64,000 bases of DNA from Lachnospiraceae bacterium (lineage in GTDB: Bacteria; Bacillota; Clostridia; Lachnospirales; Lachnospiraceae). The position numbers were made by a program, and so were the translations under genes. The notes under the pieces are model-generated. The model did not search any database, was not told the DNA's origin, and worked only from the letters and a program-made list of their open reading frames with translations. The first letter of the stretch is position 1. Each line of letters opens with the position of its first letter. Below, piece after piece: positions 30,627 through 39,800 of the stretch. Where the stretch lies: assembly GCA_002892395.1 (NCBI GenBank), contig NBBL01000005.1, positions 1 to 64,000 of the forward strand, read 5' to 3'.

Positions 30627-30772
30627 CCGTTGCTCTCCTGACTTCCCTCTTTCAGGATCTCCATCAAAATATCCTTCATATCTGTGAGGTCGCTCTTTAC
30701 AATGGCTTCCTCCACTGCAGAAATATCCATGCTGGATTTGAACTTGCGAATCTCCTCGTCAAAATTAATCAT
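30623..30772 (-). CDS. Small uncharacterised protein, 49 residues
   Basis: A short frame fills the gap between folC and the TPR gene exactly. It starts with ATG at 30772 inside the last codons of folC (eight bases overlap) and ends in a TGA that overlaps the next ATG. The product begins MINFDEEIRKFKSSMDI and is acidic and helical, with SAVEEAIVKSDLTDMKDILM and no membrane segment. The tight coupling at both ends argues for a real gene. The ribosome binding site GGTCAGG is modest. Function unknown; it may partner the TPR protein. Confidence 0.68.
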   Translation of the reverse strand: MINFDEEIRKFKSSMDISAVEEAIVKSDLTDMKDILMEILKEGSQESNG

Positions 30773-32018
30773 CCTGACCCTCCCGGTTTTCCCTTTGAGC
30801 GGCGAGCACCTCGCCCACTAAGTACAGCGACCCTGCCACAAACAGGATCTCATTATCCTGCTTTTCCCGCAGCGCCTCCTTTAGCGCCAGATCAACCGTC
30901 TCAAACCGCTCCAGGTTCTCAATTCCCTGACTCCGATAAAGTGCCTCCATCTGTGCGGTATCCGCCGCACGCCCGGAGTTCAGCTTCGCCAAAAACACCT
31001 TCTTCGGTGCCAATCCCACAGAAAAATGCCGGATAACCTGTTTCAAATCCTTGTCGTTCACTGCGCTGGTGAGAAGCAGCGCCCGTTTCTTTCTGTCCCT
31101 GCAAAGAATCTCCGCCGCCTCGGTCATGGCCCGCACACCATCCTCATTGTGTCCTCCGTCCAGAAACACATCCGGAAGGATTTCCTGCATTCTTCCTTCC
31201 CAATGGGTTCTTCGAACCGATTCCCCAAAGGGAGTCCCCGCCGAAAAGCCCTCCCGCTCAAGAAGAATCTGAAATGCCCGCTCCGCCAGCTGGGCATTTC
31301 TCCTCATATACGGGGCAGGGAGGAACCCATACTGTTCCGGAATTTTCGAAAGCTCCGTGCCGCGGATCGCCTTGGCGCCTCGGGCTTCGGCTGCTTTCAG
31401 AATCACTGCCTCCGTCCGACTGTCGTTGTTGTCATAGACCACCGGCACCTTATCCTTGATAATCCCGGCCTTTTCCGCGGCAATTTTCTCCACCGTATTC
31501 CCCAGATATTGCATGTGATCCATACTGATGCTCGTGATCACCGTAAGAATCGGTCGGCATGAATTGGTGGCATCCAGTCTTCCCCCGAGTCCGGTCTCCA
31601 AAAGGACGTAATCCACTGCTGTCTCTTTAAAAATCAGCATGGCCATGTAGTACAAATACTCAAAATAAGCGGGGAAAACTCCTCCCTCCCGTGTCCATCG
31701 CTCTCCCTGCTCCCTAACCCGCTCTGCGGCCTCGGAAAACAGCGCTTCGTCCACCGGCACATTGTTGATCCGTATTCTCTCCCGTATGCTCACAAGATGG
31801 GGAGAAAGAAAGGTTCCTGTTTTTTTCCCGGCATCCATCAGGGCCTGAGTCAGATAGGCACAGACCGAACCTTTTCCATTGGTTCCCGCCACATGAATGA
31901 TGTTCAGATCCCGATCAGGAGCCCCCAGGGCATCCAGAAAACGTCTCACATCCTGCACACTGTTCTTTTTCTCCCCCCACATCGGAAGGGTCTCCGGAAA
32001 ACGCTTTTCCTCGCTCAT
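30765..32018 (-). CDS. folC: Folylpolyglutamate synthase / dihydrofolate synthase
   Basis: A 417-residue cytosolic Mur-ligase-like enzyme adding glutamate to (dihydro)folates. The P-loop is VAGTNGKGSV (about residue 45), followed by TGTFLSPHLVSIRERI, LLETGLGGRLDATN and SMDHMQYLGNT. The C-terminal domain has DGGHNEDG. I use the ATG at 32018; the frame to 32129 overlaps a hairpin and lacks similarity. Together with fhs, fchA and ftcD it points to active folate use. It follows valS by 142 bases, where a hairpin may reduce readthrough. Confidence 0.93.
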   Translation of the reverse strand: MSEEKRFPETLPMWGEKKNSVQDVRRFLDALGAPDRDLNIIHVAGTNGKGSVCAYLTQALMDAGKKTGTFLSPHLVSIRERIRINNVPVDEALFSEAAERVREQGERWTREGGVFPAYFEYLYYMAMLIFKETAVDYVLLETGLGGRLDATNSCRPILTVITSISMDHMQYLGNTVEKIAAEKAGIIKDKVPVVYDNNDSRTEAVILKAAEARGAKAIRGTELSKIPEQYGFLPAPYMRRNAQLAERAFQILLEREGFSAGTPFGESVRRTHWEGRMQEILPDVFLDGGHNEDGVRAMTEAAEILCRDRKKRALLLTSAVNDKDLKQVIRHFSVGLAPKKVFLAKLNSGRAADTAQMEALYRSQGIENLERFETVDLALKEALREKQDNEILFVAGSLYLVGEVLAAQRENREGQDD

Positions 32019-32127
32019 CGATTTTTCCCTTGTCCTCTGTATTGCCCCACTGTCCCATGGCTTTTGTCCGTCTCCTGCTTCCCCGCATACCGGAGCTGCC
32101 TGCCGCCCGAATCCGAAGCAATGCCGC

Positions 32128-32155
32128 AAAGGGTCGCCATCCGGCGGCCCTTTTT
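32128..32155. terminator. Hairpin between valS and folC
   Basis: AAAGGGTCGCC pairs with GGCGGCCCTTT around ATCC (one wobble). The T run follows only on the plus strand, where no upstream gene needs it. On the minus strand it may act as an attenuating or processing hairpin between valS and folC. Confidence 0.4.
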
Positions 32156-32160
32156 CTCAC

Positions 32161-34803
32161 TCACTTTTTTAAATGCGCAATCTGATCCTTGACCTGGGTG
32201 AGCATCCGCTCATATTTTTCCAATTTTTCCCGCTCTGCCAAAACCTTCTCTGCCGGCGCCCCGGACACAAAGCGCGCATTGCCCAGCATCCCGTTGGAAC
32301 GTTTGATCTCTCCGATTAAACGCGCCTCCTCCTTCTGAAGGCGCTCCAGCTCCTTCTCTATATCCACCAGATCGGAAAGCGGGATATAGATATTTGCTCC
32401 CGGTATCACCGCAGAAACTGCATCATCCGCAATGCCGGTCTGATCCTCCTGAATATGAAGCTCTGTGGCGCGGGCGAGCATCTTGAAAAATGCCTCCGCC
32501 CGGGTAAAGGAGCTGCGAAGCGCGGCGTCCCGGGAGACCAGGTAGACCGCTGCCTGCCGCCCCGGCGAGACATTCATGGAAGTCCTGACGGCGCGGATGG
32601 CACGGACGGCTTCCTTGACCGCTTCCACCTCCGCCTCGTCCTCCGGGAAATCAAAGCGCGGCTCAAACTCAGGCCATTTGGCGATCACAATGCTCTCTTC
32701 CCCCTCATTGAGCTTGCAGTAAATTTCTTCCGTAATGAACGGCATAAACGGGTGGAGGAGCTTCAGGGAATCGGAAAGCACGGTGACCAGCGTCCAAAGA
32801 GCGGCGTCTCTTGTGGCATGCTCCCTGTCCCAAAGTCGCGGCTTCACCATCTCAATATACCAGTCGCAGAATTCCTCCCAGATAAAGTCATAAACCTTCT
32901 GCAGCGCAATCCCCAGCTCATACTTGTCCAGATTCTCTGTAATCTCACGCTTCAGCCGATTGCTCTTTGAAAGAATCCATCGATCGGAAGCTTCCAGCGC
33001 GCTGATCTCCGGTTCCGCCGGCATGGTCTCTCCCAGGTTCATCATGAGAAAACGCGAGGCATTCCACACCTTATTTGCAAAGTTTCTCGACGCCTCCACC
33101 CGTTCCCGATAGAAACGCATGTCATTGCCCGGGGCATTTCCGGTCATAAGCGTAAGCCTTAGGGCATCCGCCCCGTATGTTTCAATCACCTCCAGCGGAT
33201 CAATGCCGTTTCCCAGCGACTTTGACATTTTTCTCCCCTGGGAATCCCGCACCAGCCCGTGAATCAGAACCGTGTGAAACGGGCTCTTTCCGGTCTGCTC
33301 CAACGCGGAAAAGACCATTCGGATGACCCAGAAAAAGATGATGTCATATCCTGTCACCAGCACATCGGTAGGATAAAAATACCGAAGCTCCTCCGTTTCC
33401 TTCGGCCAGCCCAGCGTGGAGAAGGGCCAGAGGGCGGAGCTGAACCAGGTGTCCAGCGTATCCTCATCCTGATCAAGCCGGGTGCAGCCGCACTTGGGGC
33501 AGCACTGCGGCGCGCTCTTTGCCACAATGGTCTCCCCGCAGTCTTGGCAGTACCAGGCGGGAATTCGATGGCCCCACCAGAGCTGCCGGGAAATGCACCA
33601 GTCATGAATGCCCTCCAGCCAGTTCAGATAGGTTTTCCCGTAGCTCTCGGGCACAAATTTCAGGCTTCCGTCCTTCAGTGCCTCCACAGCGGGCTTTGCC
33701 ATCTCGTCCATTTTGACAAACCACTGGGGCTTGATTAACGGCTCCACCGTGGTCTTGCAGCGGTCATGCGTACCTACGCTGTGTCGGTGGGGCACTACCT
33801 TCACCAGAAGTCCCGCTGCCTCCAGATCCGCCACCATGGCCTTTCTCGCCTCGTAGCGATCCATCCCGTCATACTTGGAGCCGGGACAGTCGATCCTGGC
33901 ATCATCGTGCATGATGTTGATTTCCGGAAGATGATGGCGCTGACCCACCTGAAAATCGTTGGGGTCGTGGGCCGGTGTGATCTTCACGCAGCCGGTTCCG
34001 AATTCCCGATCCACATAGGCATCCGCAATCACCGGAATTTCCCGGTCGGTAAGCGGGAGCTTCAGCTTCTTTCCCACAAGAGAACGATAGCGCTCATCCT
34101 CCGGATTGACCGCCACTGCCGTATCGCCGAGCATGGTTTCGGGACGTGTGGTCGCAATCTCAACAAACGCCCCTTCTTCCCCTGCAATCGGATAGCGAAT
34201 GTGCCAGAAAAAGCCGTCCTGCTCCACATGCTCCACCTCGGCATCACTGATCGAAGTGCGGCACACCGGGCACCAGTTGATGATGCGGCTTCCCTTATAG
34301 ATGTAACCCTTCTTATAGAGGCGGATAAACACCTCCTGCACCGCCTCGGAGCACCCTTCATCCATTGTGAAGCGCTCCCGCTCCCAGTCCGCGGAGGAGC
34401 CCAGCTTTTTTAGCTGATTGATGATGCGGGAGCCATACTCCTTCTTCCACTCCCAGCACTCCTTCAGAAAGCCCTCTCTCCCCAGCTCTTCCTTTCGCTT
34501 TCCTTCCCGCTTCAGCTTGTCGATGACCTTGACCTCCGTCGCAATGGCGGCGTGATCCGTCCCCGGCTGCCACAGCGCGGAATAGCCCTGCATTCTTTTG
34601 TATCGAATCAGGATGTCCTGCATGGTATTGTCCAGTGCATGCCCCATGTGCAGCTGTCCCGTAATATTCGGCGGCGGCATCACGATGGTGAATGGCTTTT
34701 TCCTGCTGTCCGGCTCCGCATGAAAGTAGCGGCCCTTCATCCACTTCTGATACAATGTGTCCTCGATTTCGGAGGGGGTGTAAGTCTTAGGCAAAATTTT
34801 CAT
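32161..34803 (-). CDS. valS: Valyl-tRNA synthetase
   Basis: An 880-residue class Ia synthetase. The HIGH-type motif is PPPNITGQLHMGH (ends near residue 55). The editing domain includes TTRPETMLGDTAVAVNP, there is a zinc-like cluster CPKCG, and the KMSKS motif is GRKMSKSLGNG. The helical anticodon-binding domain and the C-terminal coiled coil typical of ValS follow. The ATG at 34803 has GGGAG close upstream and fits family length. No T-box leader is visible: only 17 bases separate it from the upstream TPR gene, so it is expressed within the operon. Confidence 0.97.
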   Translation of the reverse strand: MKILPKTYTPSEIEDTLYQKWMKGRYFHAEPDSRKKPFTIVMPPPNITGQLHMGHALDNTMQDILIRYKRMQGYSALWQPGTDHAAIATEVKVIDKLKREGKRKEELGREGFLKECWEWKKEYGSRIINQLKKLGSSADWERERFTMDEGCSEAVQEVFIRLYKKGYIYKGSRIINWCPVCRTSISDAEVEHVEQDGFFWHIRYPIAGEEGAFVEIATTRPETMLGDTAVAVNPEDERYRSLVGKKLKLPLTDREIPVIADAYVDREFGTGCVKITPAHDPNDFQVGQRHHLPEINIMHDDARIDCPGSKYDGMDRYEARKAMVADLEAAGLLVKVVPHRHSVGTHDRCKTTVEPLIKPQWFVKMDEMAKPAVEALKDGSLKFVPESYGKTYLNWLEGIHDWCISRQLWWGHRIPAWYCQDCGETIVAKSAPQCCPKCGCTRLDQDEDTLDTWFSSALWPFSTLGWPKETEELRYFYPTDVLVTGYDIIFFWVIRMVFSALEQTGKSPFHTVLIHGLVRDSQGRKMSKSLGNGIDPLEVIETYGADALRLTLMTGNAPGNDMRFYRERVEASRNFANKVWNASRFLMMNLGETMPAEPEISALEASDRWILSKSNRLKREITENLDKYELGIALQKVYDFIWEEFCDWYIEMVKPRLWDREHATRDAALWTLVTVLSDSLKLLHPFMPFITEEIYCKLNEGEESIVIAKWPEFEPRFDFPEDEAEVEAVKEAVRAIRAVRTSMNVSPGRQAAVYLVSRDAALRSSFTRAEAFFKMLARATELHIQEDQTGIADDAVSAVIPGANIYIPLSDLVDIEKELERLQKEEARLIGEIKRSNGMLGNARFVSGAPAEKVLAEREKLEKYERMLTQVKDQIAHLKK

Positions 34804-34820
34804 GGCTCCCTGATCCCTTT

Positions 34821-35624
34821 CTACAGCATCGTTCTGTATTCTTCTTTCCATTTCTGTATCATGCACGCCGTGGCGCGGGCTCTCTGAACCGGATCTCCCG
34901 AAAAAATCCCGTCAATTATTTTCTTTCCGTTTCCCTGTGCTGCGCTGCGGCAGGCTTCCTCAAATGCTTCTTCCCATCCCAGCTCCGTTTTTCCGCCCAG
35001 CGCCGAAAGAAAGCGCGCCCGCTCTTCGGCCCCGGCCTCCCTGCGGGAAAGAAAATAAATTGCTTTCAGAATCGCCTTATCCTTCAGAATATCATAAGCC
35101 CTCTGAAAACTAAAGAAGGCTTTGTCCGAACAAAACAAATTTGCATAGGCGCAGCCGCGATTAAACAATATCTTCCCCACAAGACGGGAAGAAGCCTGTT
35201 CTCCTCCCTCCATCTCCAGCGCCTGCTCATATGCCCCAACTGCCTTCCCATAGCGGCGAAGAGAAAAAAAGAGATCGCCCCGCTTTTTCCAGCGAGCCTC
35301 CTTCGAAAGCCCCCGGAGTGCCAGCAGATTCCGGCGAAATGCCTGCAGCGCGGCGGTGTCACAGTATCCTGACAGCTCCAGAAGTCTTTCCAAAAGCGAA
35401 GTCAAATTGGTCCCGCCGTCACACTGCCTTCGCAGCTGCTCTGCCAGCGCCTTCTCTCCGGCGCCCTTCTCCAGAAATCGAAGAATCCTTGTCCCGGGCA
35501 AATCCTCAAACAACAAAAGCGGATAGTGCAAAATGCAGTAACAAAGCTCCTCCATCGAGTAGACGCGAATGCCAAGTGCCTCAAGCTCCATCGAAAAGGC
35601 GGGATCCGTCTGACTGCAAAGCAT
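34821..35624 (-). CDS. TPR-like helical protein of unknown function
   Basis: A 267-residue soluble protein. The N-terminal part (SMEELCYCILHYPLLLFE) resembles a small adaptor domain. The middle has at least two TPR-like pairs (RWKKRGDLFFSLRRYGKAVGAYEQAL and ILFNRGCAYANLFCSDKAFFSF regions). It starts at an ATG overlapping the previous stop by one base (TGATG), with GGGAG upstream, so it is coupled to the actin/Hsp70-like gene. It probably partners that protein. I do not recognise a named family with confidence. Confidence 0.75.
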   Translation of the reverse strand: MLCSQTDPAFSMELEALGIRVYSMEELCYCILHYPLLLFEDLPGTRILRFLEKGAGEKALAEQLRRQCDGGTNLTSLLERLLELSGYCDTAALQAFRRNLLALRGLSKEARWKKRGDLFFSLRRYGKAVGAYEQALEMEGGEQASSRLVGKILFNRGCAYANLFCSDKAFFSFQRAYDILKDKAILKAIYFLSRREAGAEERARFLSALGGKTELGWEEAFEEACRSAAQGNGKKIIDGIFSGDPVQRARATACMIQKWKEEYRTML

Positions 35625-36853
35625 CACTCCCAAAGAGGCACCTCCTTTTCGATGATTTCATCCGATGCCGGATACAAGTCTCCGAAGCCTGCATTTCGCA
35701 GTGCAAGCTTCATGCTTCGATCATCCTGAAAATCCGCCCGAACATCGACAAAACAGGTCTTTTGCTCCCGATCCGGCAAAAAATCCAGGGCAACCCGCAC
35801 GGCGCGTCGTTTGCTGCCGCGAAACGAATCCACATTCAAATCCAGCGCCCGCTCTCTGTCCGGCAAAAGGCGAAATGAGACCCCTGCACTGCTGAGAGGA
35901 TCCCCTGCATGGATCAGAGGAAGCTCCCGCTTTCTCCCATTTTTTTCCACCTGAAGGCTGACGCTCACAGAGGAGCGCCCACTGCACAACGGGATAAAGC
36001 CGGGATCGCCCTTGCCTCCGGAAAGGCTCTGTCCCCGAAGCAGTGCTCCTTTGATAAACAGATCCAAATCCAGAAACACCTTTCGGCGGCTTCTCACCAG
36101 AACGCGCATCAGACCGTCGGCCCAATCATAGGACTCAAAGCCCTTTCCTGTCAGAAACACGGCGGAAAACAGCTTTCCCTTCAGCAGACGCTCTGCTGCA
36201 CTGGTCATGATGCGGTCGGCCAGCTTCTGTCCCGAAGCGCTGGAAAGAATCGAGGTGGTAAACGCCTCCTCCAGCTCTTCCCGCTCCGCCCACACATAGC
36301 GCTTCGTCTTTTCCTGCTTGACGGAAAGCTCATAAAAGCTAAGAGACTGATCCGAGAGATCAAACAGTCCCACTTCTGCTGTCCTGATTTCCCTCGGTTG
36401 ACTCATCACGTAGTAAAGGAAGCTCTCTTCCCGGCTGATGAAAAAGGTTCGCTCCGGGGAAAAGCCGTAGGCGGCAAGGGTGGACCCCAGCAGCTCACTC
36501 ACTTGTTTTCTGTAATCCGGCAGCACAATCACGACTGTGTCCGCCTGCTCGTTGCTTTCCTTCAGGCACTGCTCCTTTACCAGCGACAGAAAGCGGCACA
36601 GAAGCTCCCGGGCCTCATAACGCACGCCCCGTATCGTCGCCGTTCCCCCTTTTACGCTCAGCGCCAGGAGCTTATCCGTCAAAATTCCCTTTCCTGCCAG
36701 CGCCTTTTCATAGGCTTCTTCTCCTATATACCAAATATCATGCTTTCGATCGCGACAGATTGCGGTCGGCACATGAAAATAAGTGTCGCTGTCGGACAGC
36801 GCAGCGCCGGCCTCATTGTCTGTGAGGTCGATTCCGAGTATGCTCGCATCCAT
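35624..36853 (-). CDS. Degenerate actin/Hsp70-fold protein (DUF5716-like)
   Basis: A 409-residue protein. Three segments sit where actin-like ATPases have nucleotide motifs: ILGIDLTDNEAGAAL (phosphate 1), VGLFDLSDQSLSFYEL (phosphate 2) and AVFLTGKGFES (adenosine). The glycines and threonines expected in the first two are missing, so ATP hydrolysis is doubtful. No membrane segment. The family name comes from memory of Lachnospiraceae proteins and should be tested. It lies 27 bases after the 1205-residue gene and is coupled to the TPR gene, so the three probably work together. Confidence 0.68.
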   Translation of the reverse strand: MDASILGIDLTDNEAGAALSDSDTYFHVPTAICRDRKHDIWYIGEEAYEKALAGKGILTDKLLALSVKGGTATIRGVRYEARELLCRFLSLVKEQCLKESNEQADTVVIVLPDYRKQVSELLGSTLAAYGFSPERTFFISREESFLYYVMSQPREIRTAEVGLFDLSDQSLSFYELSVKQEKTKRYVWAEREELEEAFTTSILSSASGQKLADRIMTSAAERLLKGKLFSAVFLTGKGFESYDWADGLMRVLVRSRRKVFLDLDLFIKGALLRGQSLSGGKGDPGFIPLCSGRSSVSVSLQVEKNGRKRELPLIHAGDPLSSAGVSFRLLPDRERALDLNVDSFRGSKRRAVRVALDFLPDREQKTCFVDVRADFQDDRSMKLALRNAGFGDLYPASDEIIEKEVPLWE

Positions 36854-36880
36854 ATGCTTTCCTTCCTTCTACCGGCTCCG

Positions 36881-39800
36881 TCAATCTGTGTCAATTTGGA
36901 ACAGCATGGCGGCGAGATCCTCCTGGGTGGCAAATTCCTCCATCCCGGCGCGAAGTCTTGTTTCGTCCTGCTCCCGCAGGCAGCGGGAAAGGAAATTCAG
37001 ACAGTCGTAACGGCTCATAACCGGTGCTTGTTCTCCTGCCGCCTGTTCTGCCTGTGCTTCGCCCACATCTTCTGCAGAGGTCTCCGGTTTCCCACTCCCG
37101 CAGGTAATGACGCCCTCACAGAGGCTCTCTCCGTTTCCTCCGCTCTCCTTGATCCGATATTCCCAGCGTTCCCCTTCAAAGAGAACCTCTCGTCTCAGAT
37201 AACAATCCAGATAGACATGCTGCAGCTTCTTGGTACAGAATTCTGTCTGATCCGGAAGAATCCGCATCTCCACCTCGTAGCTGCCTCCTGTTTTCCCTCG
37301 AAACTCCAGCATTTCCTTGTCCATAAAATCCTGAGGAAGTGCAAAAAAACGATTGAATTTCTTAAAGCAGGACAGATAAATCTTCTCTTCCAAAAGCCCT
37401 GGGAGCAGTGCTTTTGCAAGGCCGATCTGCTCCTCTGTCAGTGTCTCTGCCTGGGCATAGCGGCAAAGAAGCGAAAGGCGGTAAATAAGCGGGAGCGCGC
37501 TCTTGTTCTCGTGCCCCGATAACAACAGCTCCAGATAGCGGAACACTCCCTCCTCCGGCACCAGCTCCTGCCGGAAGCAGCGGGCGCAGCGATCCGTGAT
37601 ATAGGCCCGTACAACTGCCTCGGAAGCCCTTCCGCTCTCCCGGTAGCGCACAAACACCTGTTCGATTCCCTCCGTCTCTCCGGTGAACAACATCTGAACG
37701 ATCAGGCGTTCCTCCAGATCATGGCACTCCACCTCTGCCCGCACCGCATCCTGCATGAGCCGCAGCATTTCCCGCCCCGGACCGTTAAAGCCCTCACACA
37801 GATAATCAAGGATCACGGCATCCGCCCGACCGGAACAAAACACTCTCCTGGAGAGCAGCATGAGAAGCGAATCCTCTTCCCCCGCCCCCAGGTGTGCCAA
37901 AATCGCCTGGGAGCAAAGCGCTGATAGGGCATCCTCAGGAAGATCTGGCATCCTGTAGTCGCAAAACAGATCCCAGGCCTCCCTCCACTTCCGGTGCCGA
38001 ACCATGGCGGTGAAGATCACGCTTCTCTCCTTCTGCGTAAAGACCCGCTTGTCCTCTGTCAGCAGATAGTCCAGACATTCGGATGCATTGGAAACCAGCA
38101 GGCTCCGAAGCTCTGTCCGGTAGGCATCCGAAAGCTTCAGGTGATCCAGCGCATAGCGGACCGTCCTTACCTCCTCCGGAGAAAGGCTCTTGCCTTCCGA
38201 ATCCATGTTCCGAATCTGCTGCAGTCGTCCCAGAATCTGAACCGGAGCATCCGGATCCACTTCAATACAGCGCTGCAAAAGCGCCGGCATCTCACACACC
38301 TGTTCTGCACTCCAGGGGACGGAGGCAAAGCGATTTCCGTAGAAATCCTCAAATAAAAAGACTGCGCGGCTTGAATAGACCGGAACATAGGCCGCTCCGC
38401 CCTCAAGTCTGACGCGCTCCGTCTCCTTCAGCTCCGGGTAGAGCACCAGGACAGCGCGAATCCAATCCGATTTCACCCGAATCCGCCGGGTATTCAAAAT
38501 CGCCGGAAGCACGGCGGCCAGGCGGCGATCCACCATCCCGATGTAAAGGATATTCCGGTAGAGAACCGCCAGGCGACGGTTCACTTCTCCTGCCAGCAGC
38601 CGGTTCAGCGCAAATTCTTCGACCTGCCTTCGGTACTCCTCCCAGAGCTCCGGCTCCTGCTTTTGGTGCCGGCAAAGATTTTCATACAGCTTTTCCCGAC
38701 TTTTATCGTCCAGACGGTTATCGTATGCGAAATAAAGAAACACCTCATGGGGAAGCGGGTCGCTGTCATGGGAGGGCATGCTGTATATCAGGTACTCATT
38801 CAATCCCGTCAGACGAATGCGCTCTGTCACGCCCTTTCGGTACCAGCGGTACGCTTCCTCCGTCCTCTGATCCTGCCGAATCAGCGCGGTGCAGATCAGA
38901 GTCAGCAGCTCCCCGGTCGGGAACCGATGATAGAGCCCGCAAAACAGCGCGGTATGTAACGGCAGGAACGACCGCAGCGCAGCGGCCGCCCTTGTATAAG
39001 CAGCTGCCGTCTCCGCTGTGATCTGTCCATAGCGAAGACTGAAGCGAAGCACGGAACACGCCTCCGCCCCGAGGGTACGGATCAGATCGGGGCAGCGGCA
39101 GCAGAGCTTGGCCCATTCCGCATACAGAGACGGACTGCGGTTTCCGTTTCGATATTCCAGCTGCAAAAACTCCGGGAATGCGAATCTGTCCTCCCGAAAG
39201 CCCGGATCCAAAAGAAGAATCAGGGTGATGGCTCCGGAAAGCCTGCCCTTCTCCACCTCCTGTTTCAAGGTCCGAGCCAGCGCCATCTTCCGATCCGCAT
39301 CGTTTGCCAAAATTGCGCGCATCGCCTCCAGACCATAGCGCTGCAGCCCAGACGCCTCACCCTGCTTTTTCAGGAGCTCTGCCGCCAGGGAAAGATAGCT
39401 CTCACACTGATCCCGTTCTCCCCTTCGGAACGCGATTTCCGCCAGAAGCAACGGCCAGGATGCATGTTCGCTGTCGATGGTCAGCAATTCCTTCAGTGCC
39501 GGTTCCTCCTGCGGCAGCGCTCTCTCCGGAGTCTCAGAGAGCAGACGGCGCAGGCGAAGGGACGAATAGGCAATGACGGCACGCCTTCTCTCCGCATGCT
39601 CCATCCTGCTGTTCCGCCTCTTGTTGCGCGCTCCGTAGTGAAAGACAGAAACAGGAACCCGGAATGACATTGCCTCTGTCTCAAACCGTATGCCTCCCTC
39701 ATTTCTCCCCTGGTGAAGCTTCGTCTCATCAACCGTGAACACAAAATCGTAATGCTTCTGTTCAAATTCCCCGGAGCTAAGGAAGGTTTTTGACAGCCGG

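Noticed and set aside
34804-34820. T-box leader for valS
   Set aside because: Only 17 bases separate valS from the upstream gene; argS and asnA also lack T-box signatures.
35909-37522. A 537-codon open frame on the plus strand
   Set aside because: It spans parts of two well-coupled minus-strand genes and lacks motifs or a ribosome binding site.
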